A stretch of 64,000 nucleotides of DNA from Clavibacter sp. VKM Ac-2872 (lineage in GTDB: Bacteria > Actinomycetota > Actinomycetes > Actinomycetales > Microbacteriaceae). The stretch is taken from positions 1,345,069 through 1,409,068 of the forward strand of contig NZ_JADKRR010000001.1 in the NCBI RefSeq assembly GCF_015351105.1, read 5' to 3'. Positions 1-8,113 of this stretch are shown one piece after another. The notes below the pieces were generated by a model. The model was not told the DNA's origin, did not search any database, and saw nothing but the letters and a program-made list of their open reading frames with translations. Position 1 is the stretch's first letter, and every line of letters begins with the position of its first letter. A program made the translations under genes and the position numbers.

Positions 1-131
1 GCGACGGCCGCACCGGCGAGCTGCTCGACCGGCTGTCCGGCTGCCTCGACGACCACTTCGACGTCGAGCACAGCACCTTCCAGCTGGAGCCCGAGGAGCA
101 CGCCGGGCACGAGCACCGCCATCACGTCTGA
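1..131 (+). CDS. Cation diffusion facilitator, C-terminal fragment
   Basis: Only the last 42 codons are in the window, read from base 3 to the TGA at 129-131. The peptide contains CLDDHFDVEHSTFQLEP and ends in a histidine-rich tail (HAGHEHRHHV). The pattern HFDVEHSTFQ followed by a His-rich end is typical of the cytoplasmic C-terminal domain of CzcD-type cation diffusion facilitators, which export Zn, Co or Cd ions in exchange for protons. The membrane domain lies outside the window, so family assignment rests on this short stretch and metal specificity cannot be judged. Confidence 0.7.
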   Translation, partial: DGRTGELLDRLSGCLDDHFDVEHSTFQLEPEEHAGHEHRHHV

Positions 132-176
132 TCCGGCCGCCGACCGGGCGTCCGCGGATCAGGGCGCGAGAGCGGC

Positions 177-899
177 TCAGCGCCGCGGGTCGTTCGAGGG
201 ATCCTGGTCGAACTCCTCCGGGGTGAGCGCGAGGTCCTCGGGCGAGACGCCGGCCGCCTCCCCGTCGTGCGCGTGCTTGCGCGCGCGGAGGAAGTGGATC
301 GCCGCGGGCACCACCGTGATGAACACGGCGCCCAGGAGCACGTAGTCGATGTAGTGCGTGACGAAGTCGCGGATCGGCGGGAAGCCGTTGAGCAGGTGGC
401 CCAGGAAGGTGAGCCCCGCGCCCCAGATGAGGGCGCCGATCGCGTTGTACAGGGAGTACTTCCGGTAGTCCATGTGGCCGACGCCCGCCGCGATGGGCGC
501 GAACGTGCGGACGATGGGCACGAAGCGCGCCGCGATGACGGCCAGCCCGCCGAAGCGCGCGAAGAACGCGTTGGTGCGCACGACGTTCTGGCGGCTGAAG
601 ATGCCCGAGTCCTTGCGCTCGAAGACCCGCGGTCCCGCCTTGTGCCCGATGAGGTAGCCGACCTCGCCGCCCGCGAAGGCGGAGAAGGCGATCGCGAGGC
701 AGACCCACCAGATGTCGATGCCGGTGATCCCGGGGAGCGTCAGCCCGGCGATGACGAGGAGCGTGTCGCCGGGGAAGAGGAACCCGAAGAGCAGGCCGGT
801 CTCGGCGAAGATGATGAGGCAGATCCCGATGAGGGCGAATCCCCCGAACGACTCGATGAGGGTCGTCGAGTCGAGGAAGTCGAAGAGCAGGGGATGCAC
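177..899 (-). CDS. DedA family membrane protein
   Basis: 240-residue membrane protein starting at a GTG (897-899) with GGAG about 8 nt upstream. It has the DedA/SNARE-associated layout: an N-terminal hydrophobic segment, the block ETGLLFGFLFPGDTLL near residues 32-47, the glycine motif GGEVGYLIGHKAGP near 77-90, and the re-entrant motif RFVPIVRTFAPIAAGVGHM near 125-143. These carry the conserved acidic and arginine residues of the family. Members act in the cytoplasmic membrane as proton-coupled lipid (undecaprenyl phosphate or phospholipid) flippases and support envelope homeostasis. The C-terminus is charged and probably cytoplasmic. A TATCCT hexamer near 957-962 on the minus strand could be its -10 element. 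The lipid transported cannot be read from sequence. Confidence 0.88.
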   Translation of the reverse strand: MHPLLFDFLDSTTLIESFGGFALIGICLIIFAETGLLFGFLFPGDTLLVIAGLTLPGITGIDIWWVCLAIAFSAFAGGEVGYLIGHKAGPRVFERKDSGIFSRQNVVRTNAFFARFGGLAVIAARFVPIVRTFAPIAAGVGHMDYRKYSLYNAIGALIWGAGLTFLGHLLNGFPPIRDFVTHYIDYVLLGAVFITVVPAAIHFLRARKHAHDGEAAGVSPEDLALTPEEFDQDPSNDPRR

Positions 900-1022
900 G
901 TGGTGGCTCCAGTCGTGGTGGGTCGCGACGTGAGCGGAGCGACCTGGCAGAGCCCAGGATATCGGGAGCGGCCGTCAGCTCGCCGAGTCCGGGACACCCC
1001 CGGTCGAGGGGCGCGGCGCGGG

Positions 1023-1772
1023 TCAGGCATCCAGGTCGGCGTGGCCGAACAGCCCCGGGACGCCGCCCGAGTGCCAGAGCACCACCCGGTCGTCCGAGCG
1101 GATGGATCCATCGCGGACCGCGGCCGCCAGCCCGGCCGCGGCGCGGGCCGTGTAGGTGGGATCGAGGAGGATCCCCGTCGTCCGCGCCACCAGCACGAGC
1201 GCCTCGACCAGCCCGGCCATCGTGCCGCCGGAGCCGAGGGCGACGACGACGTGGTCGACCTCGCCGACCTGCCCGGTGAGCTCGTGTCCCGCGTCGACGA
1301 AGCCCTGCACGGAGTGCGCGTCGGATCCGCCGAACGCCACGCGGTGCGTGCGCGTCCCGGTCGCCTCCAGCTCCCCGATCACGGACGCGGCGCGTGACTC
1401 CGCGTCCTCGTCGCCCGACCACACGATGCGCGCGCCGAACAGCCCGTCGAGCAGCACGTTGCCGCGCTCCGCCACCTCGTGGCCCTCCAGCACCAGCACG
1501 ACCTCGAGGCCGAGCGATGCGCCGGCCGCCGCGGTCATGCGCGCGTGGTTGCTCTGCGCGGCGCCCGTGGTGACCACGGTGGTGGCCCCGCGTGCGACGG
1601 CCCGGCCGAGCGAGTGCTCGAGCTTCCTCGCCTTGTTGCCGCCGCCGCCCCAGCCGATGAGGTCGTCGCGCTTCATGAGGAGCCGCTCCGGATCGAGCCC
1701 GAGCGCCTCGGCGAGGCGGGGGACCGCGTGCACGGGGGTCGGCTCGGTCCAGAGGCGGAGGCGTTCGTCCAC
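1023..1772 (-). CDS. PLP-dependent D-cysteine desulfhydrase / ACC deaminase family
   Basis: 249 residues. The start chosen is the GTG at 1770-1772, preceded by GAGGAG at good spacing; a longer reading would run back into the tRNA gene. The motif [13 protein letters not shown] places the PLP Schiff-base lysine at about residue 47. [16 protein letters not shown] (near 71-86) matches the ACC deaminase/D-cysteine desulfhydrase substrate-binding loop, and [14 protein letters not shown] is the phosphate-binding glycine loop. The fold is tryptophan-synthase-beta type II. Expected chemistry is breakdown of D-cysteine to pyruvate, sulfide and ammonia, or deamination of 1-aminocyclopropane-1-carboxylate. 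Sequence alone does not separate the two. At 249 residues it is somewhat shorter than the usual 320-340. Confidence 0.82.
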   Translation of the reverse strand: MDERLRLWTEPTPVHAVPRLAEALGLDPERLLMKRDDLIGWGGGGNKARKLEHSLGRAVARGATTVVTTGAAQSNHARMTAAAGASLGLEVVLVLEGHEVAERGNVLLDGLFGARIVWSGDEDAESRAASVIGELEATGTRTHRVAFGGSDAHSVQGFVDAGHELTGQVGEVDHVVVALGSGGTMAGLVEALVLVARTTGILLDPTYTARAAAGLAAAVRDGSIRSDDRVVLWHSGGVPGLFGHADLDA

Positions 1773-1840
1773 GGGTGCTCCTCGGTGGGGGTCGGAGCGC
1801 GGTCGCCGGGCGGATCCCGCGCTGCGCGGTCCTCGTCGGG

Positions 1841-1922
1841 TGCGGGAGAAGGGACTTGAACCCTCACGCTCGAAAGCACAGGAACCTAAATCCTGCGTGT
1901 CTACCGATTCCACCACTCCCGC
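1841..1922 (-). tRNA. tRNA-Leu (anticodon UAG)
   Basis: Reading the minus strand gives an acceptor stem GCGGGAG paired with CTCCCGC, then discriminator A. The anticodon arm is CAGGA-TTTAGGT-TCCTG, so the anticodon is TAG (reads CUN leucine codons). A long variable arm (GCTTTCGAGC) marks it as a class II tRNA. The T-arm contains GGTTCAAGTCC. The 3' CCA is not encoded: the bases after the discriminator are CCC. Length is 82 nt without CCA. Confidence 0.96.
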
Positions 1923-1950
1923 GGGTGCCCGACCAGCTTAGGACGCCCCC

Positions 1951-1956
1951 TAATAT
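1951..1956 (+). promoter_or_regulatory. -10 element of xylB
   Basis: TAATAT, close to the consensus, ends 7 nt before the GTG at 1964. It overlaps the ATG at 1955, so that ATG could not be transcribed from this promoter. This favours a leaderless mRNA starting at GTG 1964. No good -35 is seen. Confidence 0.55.
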
Positions 1957-1963
1957 GTTGATC

Positions 1964-3388
1964 GTGACAACGAAGACACTCGTAGCAGGCATCGACTCCT
2001 CCACGCAGAGCTGCAAGGTGGTCGTCCGCGACCTCGACACGGGCGCCCTCGTGCGCTCCGGCCGCGCGTCCCACCCGGACGGTTCTGAGGTGGATCCCCG
2101 CGTCTGGTGGGACGCCCTCCTCGCCGCCATCGCCGACGCGGGAGGGCTCGACGACGTCGCCGCCATCTCGGTCGGCGGCCAGCAGCACGGCATGGTCTGC
2201 CTCGACGAGTCGGGCGCGGTCGTGCGCGACGCGCTCCTCTGGAACGACACGCGATCCGCGCCGGCCGCCGCCGACCTGCGAGACGAGCTCGGCGCCGACG
2301 CCTGGGCGAGCGCCCTGGGCGTCGTCCCGGTCGCGTCCTTCACCGCCACCAAGCTCCGCTGGCTGCGCGACGCCGAGCCGGAGAACGCCGCCCGAGTCGC
2401 CGCCGTCGCCCTCCCGCACGACTGGCTGACCTGGCGCCTCCTCGGCCACGGCGTCGGATCCCCGGACTTCGCCGCCCTCGCCACCGACCGCTCCGACGCG
2501 AGCGGCACCGCGTACTGGTCGAGCGTGACGGGGGAGTACCGCCTCGACCTGCTGGAGCGCGCGCTCGGCCGCGTGGTCGGCCTGCCGCGGGTGCTCGGCC
2601 CCGGCGAGTCCGCCGGCGTCACGGGCGACGGGATCCCCGGCGTCCCCGCGGGCATCCCCGTCGGCCCCGGCGCGGGCGACAACGCGGCTGCCGCGCTCGG
2701 ACTCGGCGCGGTGCCGGGCGACGTGGTCGTCTCGATCGGCACGTCCGGGACGGTGTTCGCCGTCACGGCGGATCCCACCACCGACCCCTCCGGCACGGTC
2801 GCGGGCTTCGCGGACGCCACGGGCAACTTCCTGCCGCTCATCGCGACCCTCAACGCCGCCCGCGTGCTCGACGGCGGCGCGCGCCTCCTCGGCGTCGACC
2901 ACGCGCGGCTGTCGGAGCTCGCGCTCGAGGCACCCGCGGGATCCGACGGCCTCGTGCTCCTGCCCTACTTCGAGGGCGAGCGCACCCCGAACCTGCCCGA
3001 CGCGACCGCGTCGCTCCATGGGATGACCCTCCGCAACTCGACGCCCGCGACCATGGCCCGCGCGCACGTCGAGGGCATGCTGTGCGGCCTGGCCGACGGC
3101 CTCGACGCGATCACGCGCCAGGGCGTCGAGGTCGAGCGCGTTCTCCTCATCGGCGGCGGGGCGAGGAGCCGCGCCGTTCGCGAGATCGCCCCGACCATCT
3201 TCGGCGTGCCGATCCACGTGCCGGACGCGGGCGAGTTCGTCGCCGACGGCGCCGCGAAGCAGGCCGCGTGGATCCTCACCGGCTCGGTGCCCGAGTGGCC
3301 CCTCGCGGGCGACGAGGTCTTCGACGCGCCGGGCGTGCCCGCGGTGCGCGCGGCGTACGCGGCGGCGAAGGCGGAGCTGGGGTACTGA
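1964..3388 (+). CDS. xylB: Xylulokinase
   Basis: 474 residues if started at GTG 1964. An ATG at 1955 would add three residues, but it lies inside the likely -10 box. It is a FGGY-family sugar kinase that phosphorylates D-xylulose with ATP to xylulose 5-phosphate for the pentose phosphate pathway. Visible motifs are the N-terminal phosphate loop [16 protein letters not shown], the substrate loop GGQQHGMV followed by LWNDTRS, the ATPase phosphate-2 motif VSIGTSGTV, and the adenosine motif LIGGGARS near residues 392-399. Length and motif order match XylB rather than glycerol or ribulose kinases. No xylose isomerase, repressor or transporter gene is adjacent, so the gene stands alone here. Confidence 0.92.
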   Translation: MTTKTLVAGIDSSTQSCKVVVRDLDTGALVRSGRASHPDGSEVDPRVWWDALLAAIADAGGLDDVAAISVGGQQHGMVCLDESGAVVRDALLWNDTRSAPAAADLRDELGADAWASALGVVPVASFTATKLRWLRDAEPENAARVAAVALPHDWLTWRLLGHGVGSPDFAALATDRSDASGTAYWSSVTGEYRLDLLERALGRVVGLPRVLGPGESAGVTGDGIPGVPAGIPVGPGAGDNAAAALGLGAVPGDVVVSIGTSGTVFAVTADPTTDPSGTVAGFADATGNFLPLIATLNAARVLDGGARLLGVDHARLSELALEAPAGSDGLVLLPYFEGERTPNLPDATASLHGMTLRNSTPATMARAHVEGMLCGLADGLDAITRQGVEVERVLLIGGGARSRAVREIAPTIFGVPIHVPDAGEFVADGAAKQAAWILTGSVPEWPLAGDEVFDAPGVPAVRAAYAAAKAELGY

Positions 3389-3389
3389 C

Positions 3390-3418
3390 GGCCGAGGGGC
3401 GACGACGTCGCGTCGGCC
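3390..3418 (+). terminator. Possible hairpin terminator after xylB
   Basis: GGCCGA (3390-3395) pairs with TCGGCC (3413-3418), and inside it GCGAC (3399-3403) pairs with GTCGC (3407-3411). There is no T-run and the internal loop is asymmetric, so it is a weak call. It sits directly after the xylB stop and 40 bases before the pilus operon. Confidence 0.35.
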
Positions 3419-3459
3419 TGTGGACGGGCTCGGCGGGATGACCGCCTGATCAGCATCCT

Positions 3460-4695
3460 GTGCGGGTGCAGACGCGGACACCCCTCGACACCATCGCCGG
3501 CCGGGTGCGCGAGCGCCTGCGGGACGAGGGCGCGACGGCCGGTCCGACAGGCACCGCGGCCGTCGTGCGCGAGGAGGTGAGGCGGTTCGCGGAGCAGGCG
3601 CTCGGATCCGACTCCCGGCTCCTCGACGACGAGGCGGCCACCGAACGGCAGGTGCTCGCGCGCATCACGGGCTTCGGCGCCCTGCAGCCCCTCCTCGACG
3701 ACGACTCGATCGAGGAGATCTGGATCAACGCCCCCACGCGCGTCTTCGTCGCGCGGTCGGGCGTCCCGGAGCTGACACCGCTCGTCCTCACCGACGCGGA
3801 GGTGCGCGACCTCGTCGAGCGCATGCTGCAGTCCTCCGGCCGTCGGGTGGACCTGTCGACGCCGTTCGTGGACGCGTCCCTGCCCGACGGGTCCCGCCTG
3901 CACGTGGTCATCCCCGACGTCACGCGCCGCCACTGGGCCGTCAACATCCGCAAGTTCTCCCGGCGGATCCGCGACCTCGACCACCTCGTGGCCCTCGGGA
4001 GCCTGCCGCTGCAGGCCGCGGAGTTCCTGCGCATGAGCGTACGGGCGGGCCTGTCCATCGTCGTCAGCGGCGCCACGCACACCGGCAAGACGACGATGAT
4101 CGACGCCCTCCTGTCCGCGGCGCGCGCCTCGGACCGGATCGTCACGGTCGAGGAGACGTTCGAGCTGGATCCGGCGGGCCGCGACGTCGTGGCCATGCAG
4201 TGCCGGCAGCCCAGCCTCGAGGGCTCGGGTGAGATCACGCTGCGGCGGCTCATCAAGGAGGCGCTCCGGATGCGGCCCGACCGGCTCGTCGTCGGCGAGG
4301 TGCGCGAGGCCGAGTGCCTCGACCTCCTCATCGCGCTCAACTCGGGCGTGCCGGGAATGTGCTCGATCCACGCCAACAGCGCGCGCGAGGCGCTGGTCAA
4401 GCTGTGCACCCTGCCGCTGCTGGCCGGCCGCAACATCGATTCCGCCTTCGTCGTGCCGACCGTCGCGACCTCCGTCGACCTCGTCGTGCACCTGGAGGTG
4501 CTGCCGTCCGGCGCCCGCCGGGTGGTCGAGATCCTCGCCCCCGGCGGACGCCACGCCGGGATGGTGATCGAGGCGAGTTCCGTCTTCACGCTGGAGGACG
4601 GGGTCCTCACCGCCACGGGCGGGCAGCCCGCGCACCTGGCGAAGTTCCGCGCGGCCGGGCTCGATCCGCTGCGCGTCCTGGTGGGGGCCCCGTGA
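3460..4695 (+). CDS. cpaF: Tad pilus ATPase, CpaF/TadA family
   Basis: 411 residues from GTG 3460. It is a VirB11/PilT-class secretion ATPase that should power assembly of Tad (Flp-type) pili at the inner face of the membrane. The Walker A motif is GATHTGKTTM near residues 202-211. The Asp box is VTVEETFEL, followed by Walker B-like LRMRPDRLVVGEVREAE (near 268-284) and the His-box region GMCSIHANSAREAL. The N-terminal domain (FGALQPLLDDDSIEEIWINAP) is the usual CpaF N-domain. It is the first gene of a seven-gene operon and overlaps tadB by GTGA. No CpaE/TadZ-like partner or prepilin peptidase lies nearby, so those functions must be encoded elsewhere. Confidence 0.93.
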   Translation: MRVQTRTPLDTIAGRVRERLRDEGATAGPTGTAAVVREEVRRFAEQALGSDSRLLDDEAATERQVLARITGFGALQPLLDDDSIEEIWINAPTRVFVARSGVPELTPLVLTDAEVRDLVERMLQSSGRRVDLSTPFVDASLPDGSRLHVVIPDVTRRHWAVNIRKFSRRIRDLDHLVALGSLPLQAAEFLRMSVRAGLSIVVSGATHTGKTTMIDALLSAARASDRIVTVEETFELDPAGRDVVAMQCRQPSLEGSGEITLRRLIKEALRMRPDRLVVGEVREAECLDLLIALNSGVPGMCSIHANSAREALVKLCTLPLLAGRNIDSAFVVPTVATSVDLVVHLEVLPSGARRVVEILAPGGRHAGMVIEASSVFTLEDGVLTATGGQPAHLAKFRAAGLDPLRVLVGAP

Positions 4696-5555
4696 GCGTC
4701 GCGCTCGGGCTCGCGCTCGGCGCGGGCCTCCTGCTCCTGATCTCGCCGCGCCTGTGGCCGAGCTCACCCGACGAGGCGGCGCGCGGACGCGGACCCACCG
4801 CCTCGATCCACGACCGGCTCACGCACGCGGGCCTCAGCCGGGTCTCCGTCAGCTCGTTCCTGGCCGTCTCCGGGCTGGTCGGGCTCGCCGCGGGCGTGCT
4901 GACGGAGGCGCTCCTCCGCGTGGACGGCGCCGCGCTGGCCGCTGCGGCGACGGGCCTGCTGCTCCCGTGGGCGGTCGTGGGCGCCCGCTCCACGTCCCGC
5001 CGGCGGGCTCATCGGGAGGTATGGCCCGACGTCGTGGACCACCTCGTGAGCGCGGTCCGCGCGGGCATGGGGCTGCCGGACGCGGTGGCGTCGCTCGCCG
5101 TCGCCGGTCCCGCCGTCCTGCGACCCGCCTTCCGGGAGTTCGCGTCCGTCCACCGCACGACGGGCAGCTTCGCCGTGGCGCTCGACGAGCTCAAGGACCA
5201 GCTGGCGGATCCGACGGCCGACCGCATCCTCGAGACCCTGCGGATGGCGCGCGAGGTCGGCGGCACGCAGCTGCCGGACGTGCTCCGCGGGCTCGCCCGG
5301 TTCCTCCGGGAGGAAGCCGCGATCCGCAGCGAGGCCGAGGCCCGGCAGTCCTGGGTCGTCAACGCCGCCAAGCTCGGCGTCGCGGCCCCGTGGATCATCC
5401 TGGCTCTGCTCTCCACCCGGTCGGAGGCGGTCGCCGCGTACGACACCCCGGCGGGCACCGTCGTGATCGTCGTCGGGCTCGTCGTGTCCGCCGTCGCGTA
5501 CCGGCTGATGCTGGCCCTCGGGCGGCTGCCGGAGGACCGGAGGTGGTTCGCGTGA
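4692..5555 (+). CDS. tadB: Tad pilus inner-membrane protein TadB
   Basis: 287 residues; the GTG start overlaps the cpaF stop (GTGA). This is a type II secretion F-domain (GspF/TadB) protein. Hydrophobic segments lie at the N-terminus (residues 1-15), around 55-95 and at the C-terminus. The cytoplasmic F domain contains VSAVRAGMGLPDAVASLAVAG and ILETLRMAREVGGTQLPDVLRGLARFLRE. TadB and TadC together form the membrane platform on which the CpaF ATPase acts. The gene overlaps tadC by GTGA at its 3' end, which suggests translational coupling through the operon. Confidence 0.88.
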   Translation: MSVALGLALGAGLLLLISPRLWPSSPDEAARGRGPTASIHDRLTHAGLSRVSVSSFLAVSGLVGLAAGVLTEALLRVDGAALAAAATGLLLPWAVVGARSTSRRRAHREVWPDVVDHLVSAVRAGMGLPDAVASLAVAGPAVLRPAFREFASVHRTTGSFAVALDELKDQLADPTADRILETLRMAREVGGTQLPDVLRGLARFLREEAAIRSEAEARQSWVVNAAKLGVAAPWIILALLSTRSEAVAAYDTPAGTVVIVVGLVVSAVAYRLMLALGRLPEDRRWFA

Positions 5556-6502
5556 CGTCGATCGAGTCCTGGGGCGCCGTGCTCGGTCTCGTCGCGGGTG
5601 TGGGCCTCTGGACGATGATGGGCGCGGTTCCCCGCCTCCGCCGCGCCCGCCTGCTGGACCGCGTGGCCCCGCACGTGCTCGACGTGTCCGAGGGCGCGCG
5701 TCGGCACCTGGCCCTGACCACGGTGCACCCGCTGCCCGTGCTCGGCACGCTCGGAGCGCCGGCCGTCATCCCGCTGCGGCGCGGAATCGCGCGCGTGCTC
5801 GGCGGCACCGAGCGGATCGAGCGGCTGCTCGGCCAGTCCGGCTCGACGGAGGACGTCGAGCGGCATCGGTCGCGTCAGCTCGTCGGCCTCGTCCTCGGCA
5901 CGGCGACGGGAATCGTGATCGCCGCTCTGGTGGGCGGCGCCGCGGTCGCGGCGGGAGGGCTGCCGCAGACCCAGCTGGTCGCCGTGCCCGTGGTCGCTGC
6001 CATCGCGGGGCTCGTCGCCTGCGACACCGCGCTCGAGCGGCGCGCGAGACGTCGGATCGCGCGGATCCAGGCGGAACTGCCCACCGTGCTGGAGTTCCTG
6101 GCGCTGAGCCTGGCCGCGGGGGAGGGCCTGCTCGACGCCCTCCGTCGCGTGGGACGCGTCGGCTCGGGGGAGCTCGCGGGGGAGCTGGGGCGTGTGGTCG
6201 CCGACGTCGGCACCGGGATCCCCGTCGTCCGCTCCTTCGACGAGCTCGCCAGGCGCCTCGCGATGCCCGCCGTGTCCCGCCTCGTCGACCAGCTCGCCGG
6301 ATCACTCGAGCGCGGCACCCCGCTGGCCGAGGTCCTCCGCGCGCAGGCGCAGGACGCCCGCGAGATCGCCAAGCGCGAGCTCCTCGAGAGCGCCGGACGC
6401 AAGGAGGTGGGGATGCTCGTGCCGCTGGTGTTCCTCATCCTGCCGCTCACCATCGTCTTCGCACTGTTCCCCGGCGTCGTCGTCCTGCAGCTCGGGCTGT
6501 AG
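5552..6502 (+). CDS. tadC: Tad pilus inner-membrane protein TadC
   Basis: 316 residues from a GTG overlapping the tadB stop. It is a second F-domain platform protein: one N-terminal membrane helix, a helix pair near residues 105-155 (LVLGTATGIVIAALVGGAAV, VAVPVVAAIAGLVACDTAL), then the F domain (ELPTVLEFLALSLAAGEGLLDALR and RLVDQLAGSLERGTPLAEVLRAQ). A C-terminal helix LVFLILPLTIVFALFPGVVVL completes it, a typical TadC ending. It works with TadB as the polytopic base of the pilus machine. A 49-base gap separates it from the next small gene. Confidence 0.88.
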   Translation: MTSIESWGAVLGLVAGVGLWTMMGAVPRLRRARLLDRVAPHVLDVSEGARRHLALTTVHPLPVLGTLGAPAVIPLRRGIARVLGGTERIERLLGQSGSTEDVERHRSRQLVGLVLGTATGIVIAALVGGAAVAAGGLPQTQLVAVPVVAAIAGLVACDTALERRARRRIARIQAELPTVLEFLALSLAAGEGLLDALRRVGRVGSGELAGELGRVVADVGTGIPVVRSFDELARRLAMPAVSRLVDQLAGSLERGTPLAEVLRAQAQDAREIAKRELLESAGRKEVGMLVPLVFLILPLTIVFALFPGVVVLQLGL

Positions 6503-6551
6503 CCAGGCGCCGAGCATCCACCCCGATCCGACACCGACCGAGAGGCACGAC

Positions 6552-6746
6552 ATGACCGACGAACGAGGCGCGCTGGGCGCCGACGCCGCAGCAGGCACCC
6601 CGTGGGACGACGACCGCGGCGACGTGCCGGGTTGGGTGCTCATCACGCTGATGACGGCGGGGCTCGTCATCATCCTGTGGGGCGTCGCCGGACCCCTGCT
6701 GCAGAACGTGTTCACCCAGGCCATCGACCGGGTCACGTCCTTCTGA
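6552..6746 (+). CDS. Small Flp-pilin-like membrane protein
   Basis: 64 residues: a hydrophilic leader ending in WDDDRG, one hydrophobic helix (WVLITLMTAGLVIILWGVAG) and a short polar tail. Its position, between the platform genes and the TadE-like genes, is where the Flp major pilin normally sits. The DDDRG tag before the helix is shared with the next two proteins and resembles a prepilin-peptidase recognition site. However, the residue five after the glycine is Trp, not the Glu that most pilins carry. It may be an unusual major pilin or a membrane accessory. The stop shares its last A with the next ATG (TGATG). Confidence 0.6.
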   Translation: MTDERGALGADAAAGTPWDDDRGDVPGWVLITLMTAGLVIILWGVAGPLLQNVFTQAIDRVTSF

Positions 6747-7123
6747 TGCGCGACGACCGCGGCTCGGCACCCGCCGAGTTCGTCATGGTCGGCGCGCTCC
6801 TCGTCGTCCTCGCCCTGTCGGTGGTCCAGCTCGCCCTGGCGCTGCACGTGCGGACGACCGTGCTCGACGCGGCCGCCGAAGGAGCGCGCACGGCGGCGCT
6901 CGCGGGGGCCACCCGCGCCGACGGCGTCGAGCGGACGCGTGAGCTGATCACGACGGCCGTGGGAGCGCGCTACGCGGAGGACGTGACGGCGGGCACCGGC
7001 ACGGTGCTCGGTCACGCGGTCGTCAGCGTGACCGTGCGGACGACGCTCCCCCTCGTCGGCCTCCTGGGCGTCGACCGCGGGCTGGAGGTGACAGGCCATG
7101 CGGCCGTGGAGCGCCTGGGATGA
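6746..7123 (+). CDS. TadE-like pseudopilin
   Basis: 125 residues; ATG overlaps the preceding stop (TGATG). The N-terminus is MRDDRGSAPAEFVMVGALLVV: a class III (type IV prepilin-like) leader with likely cleavage after the Gly, leaving Glu at +5 and a hydrophobic helix. This is the TadE domain signature. The rest (TTVLDAAAEGARTAALAG followed by a beta-rich region) is typical of TadE minor pseudopilins, which are processed by a prepilin peptidase and help initiate pilus assembly. The 3' end overlaps the next gene by 26 bases. Confidence 0.8.
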   Translation: MRDDRGSAPAEFVMVGALLVVLALSVVQLALALHVRTTVLDAAAEGARTAALAGATRADGVERTRELITTAVGARYAEDVTAGTGTVLGHAVVSVTVRTTLPLVGLLGVDRGLEVTGHAAVERLG

Positions 7124-7553
7124 CGATCGGGGCTCGGCGGCGCTCGAGTTCATCACGGCGGGCGTGCTCCTCCTCGTCCCGCTCGTCTACCTCGTGATCG
7201 CCCTGTCCGCGATCCAGGGGGCGGCTCTCGGCACGGAGGGTGCGGCGCGACAGGCCGCGCGCGTCTTCGTGCGCGCGGACGACGACGCATCCGGCCGGCG
7301 GGAGGCGCGGTCGGCCGTCGAGGTCGCGCTCGCCGACCAGGGGATCGCCCCCGACGGGATCGCCCTCGACATCACGTGCACGCCGGATCCGGCCCGCTGC
7401 CACGCGCCGCGGTCGCTCGTCCACGTCTCCGTGCGCGTCGCGGCCGAGCTGCCTCTCGCGCCGCCCGTCGCCGGGCCGGACGCGCCCGGATCGGTCGCGG
7501 TGCACGGCGACGCGGACGAGCGGGTCTCGGTCTTCGCACGGGGCGGCCGATGA
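7098..7553 (+). CDS. TadE/TadF-like pseudopilin
   Basis: 151 residues. The N-terminus MRPWSAWDDDRGSAALEF carries the same DDDRG-S tag with Glu at +5, followed by the helix ITAGVLLLVPLVYLVIALSAI. TEGAARQAARVFV follows, equivalent to the AARQAAR stretch of TadE/TadF proteins. The C-terminal half has two cysteines (CTPDPARC) that could form a disulfide outside the membrane. It overlaps the upstream gene by 26 bases and the downstream gene by 4 (ATGA), so the three pseudopilin genes are probably coupled in translation. Confidence 0.78.
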   Translation: MRPWSAWDDDRGSAALEFITAGVLLLVPLVYLVIALSAIQGAALGTEGAARQAARVFVRADDDASGRREARSAVEVALADQGIAPDGIALDITCTPDPARCHAPRSLVHVSVRVAAELPLAPPVAGPDAPGSVAVHGDADERVSVFARGGR

Positions 7554-8089
7554 CCTGCGGACGCGCGCGGGCGCCGCGTGGGCGCGCGTCGCTCGCGTCG
7601 ACGGTCCCGACCCAGGACGACGGCTCGATCCTGCCGCTCGTGATCGCGTCCTGCGCGCTGGGCCTCGCGGTGATCCTGATGGTCTCGGCGGCGTCCTCGC
7701 TCTACCTCGAACGTGTCCGGCTCTTCTCGCTCGCCGACGCGGCCGCCCTGGCGGGCGCCGAGTCGTTCGACGTGGACGGTGCCGGCGGGGCGTCTGCCGC
7801 GATCGGCGACGACGGCGTCGCGCTCCCGCCCCTCACGGACGCCGGCGTCGCCTCCACGGTCACGGCGTTCCTCGCCGACGAGCCGACGGCGGGCATCCAC
7901 GACCTCCACGTCGACGACGCGACGACCCCGGACGGACGCAGCGCCCGCGTCACCCTGTCCGCCACGTGGATCCCGCCCGTGGCCTCCCTGTTCGCCCCCG
8001 ACGGCGTGCGCATCGACGTCACCAGCACGGCCCGCAGCGTGCTGGTCGGGCCGGGCGCCGCGCAGGTCGGACCCGCCGGAGGCCGGTAG
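7550..8089 (+). CDS. TadG/Rv3654c-like pilus-associated protein
   Basis: 179 residues. After a basic N-terminus (residues 1-20) comes TQDDGSILPLVIASCALGLAVILMV, one membrane helix preceded by the operon's DDG tag but without Glu at +5. SLADAAALAGAESFD follows, a pattern typical of TadG-like proteins (helix then ADAAALAGA). The remainder is an exported domain with no recognised catalytic motif. As last gene of the operon it matches the position of Rv3654c in the mycobacterial Tad-like locus. The product is probably anchored in the membrane with its C-terminus outside. Confidence 0.7.
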   Translation: MTCGRARAPRGRASLASTVPTQDDGSILPLVIASCALGLAVILMVSAASSLYLERVRLFSLADAAALAGAESFDVDGAGGASAAIGDDGVALPPLTDAGVASTVTAFLADEPTAGIHDLHVDDATTPDGRSARVTLSATWIPPVASLFAPDGVRIDVTSTARSVLVGPGAAQVGPAGGR

Positions 8090-8113
8090 AGGGCGGTCGG
8101 ACGACGAGGTGCG

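Noticed and set aside
1773-1916. Longer form of the PLP-dependent deaminase starting at 1916
   Set aside because: The extra 48 codons would be read from within the tRNA-Leu gene and have no family similarity; a well-placed ribosome site supports GTG 1772.
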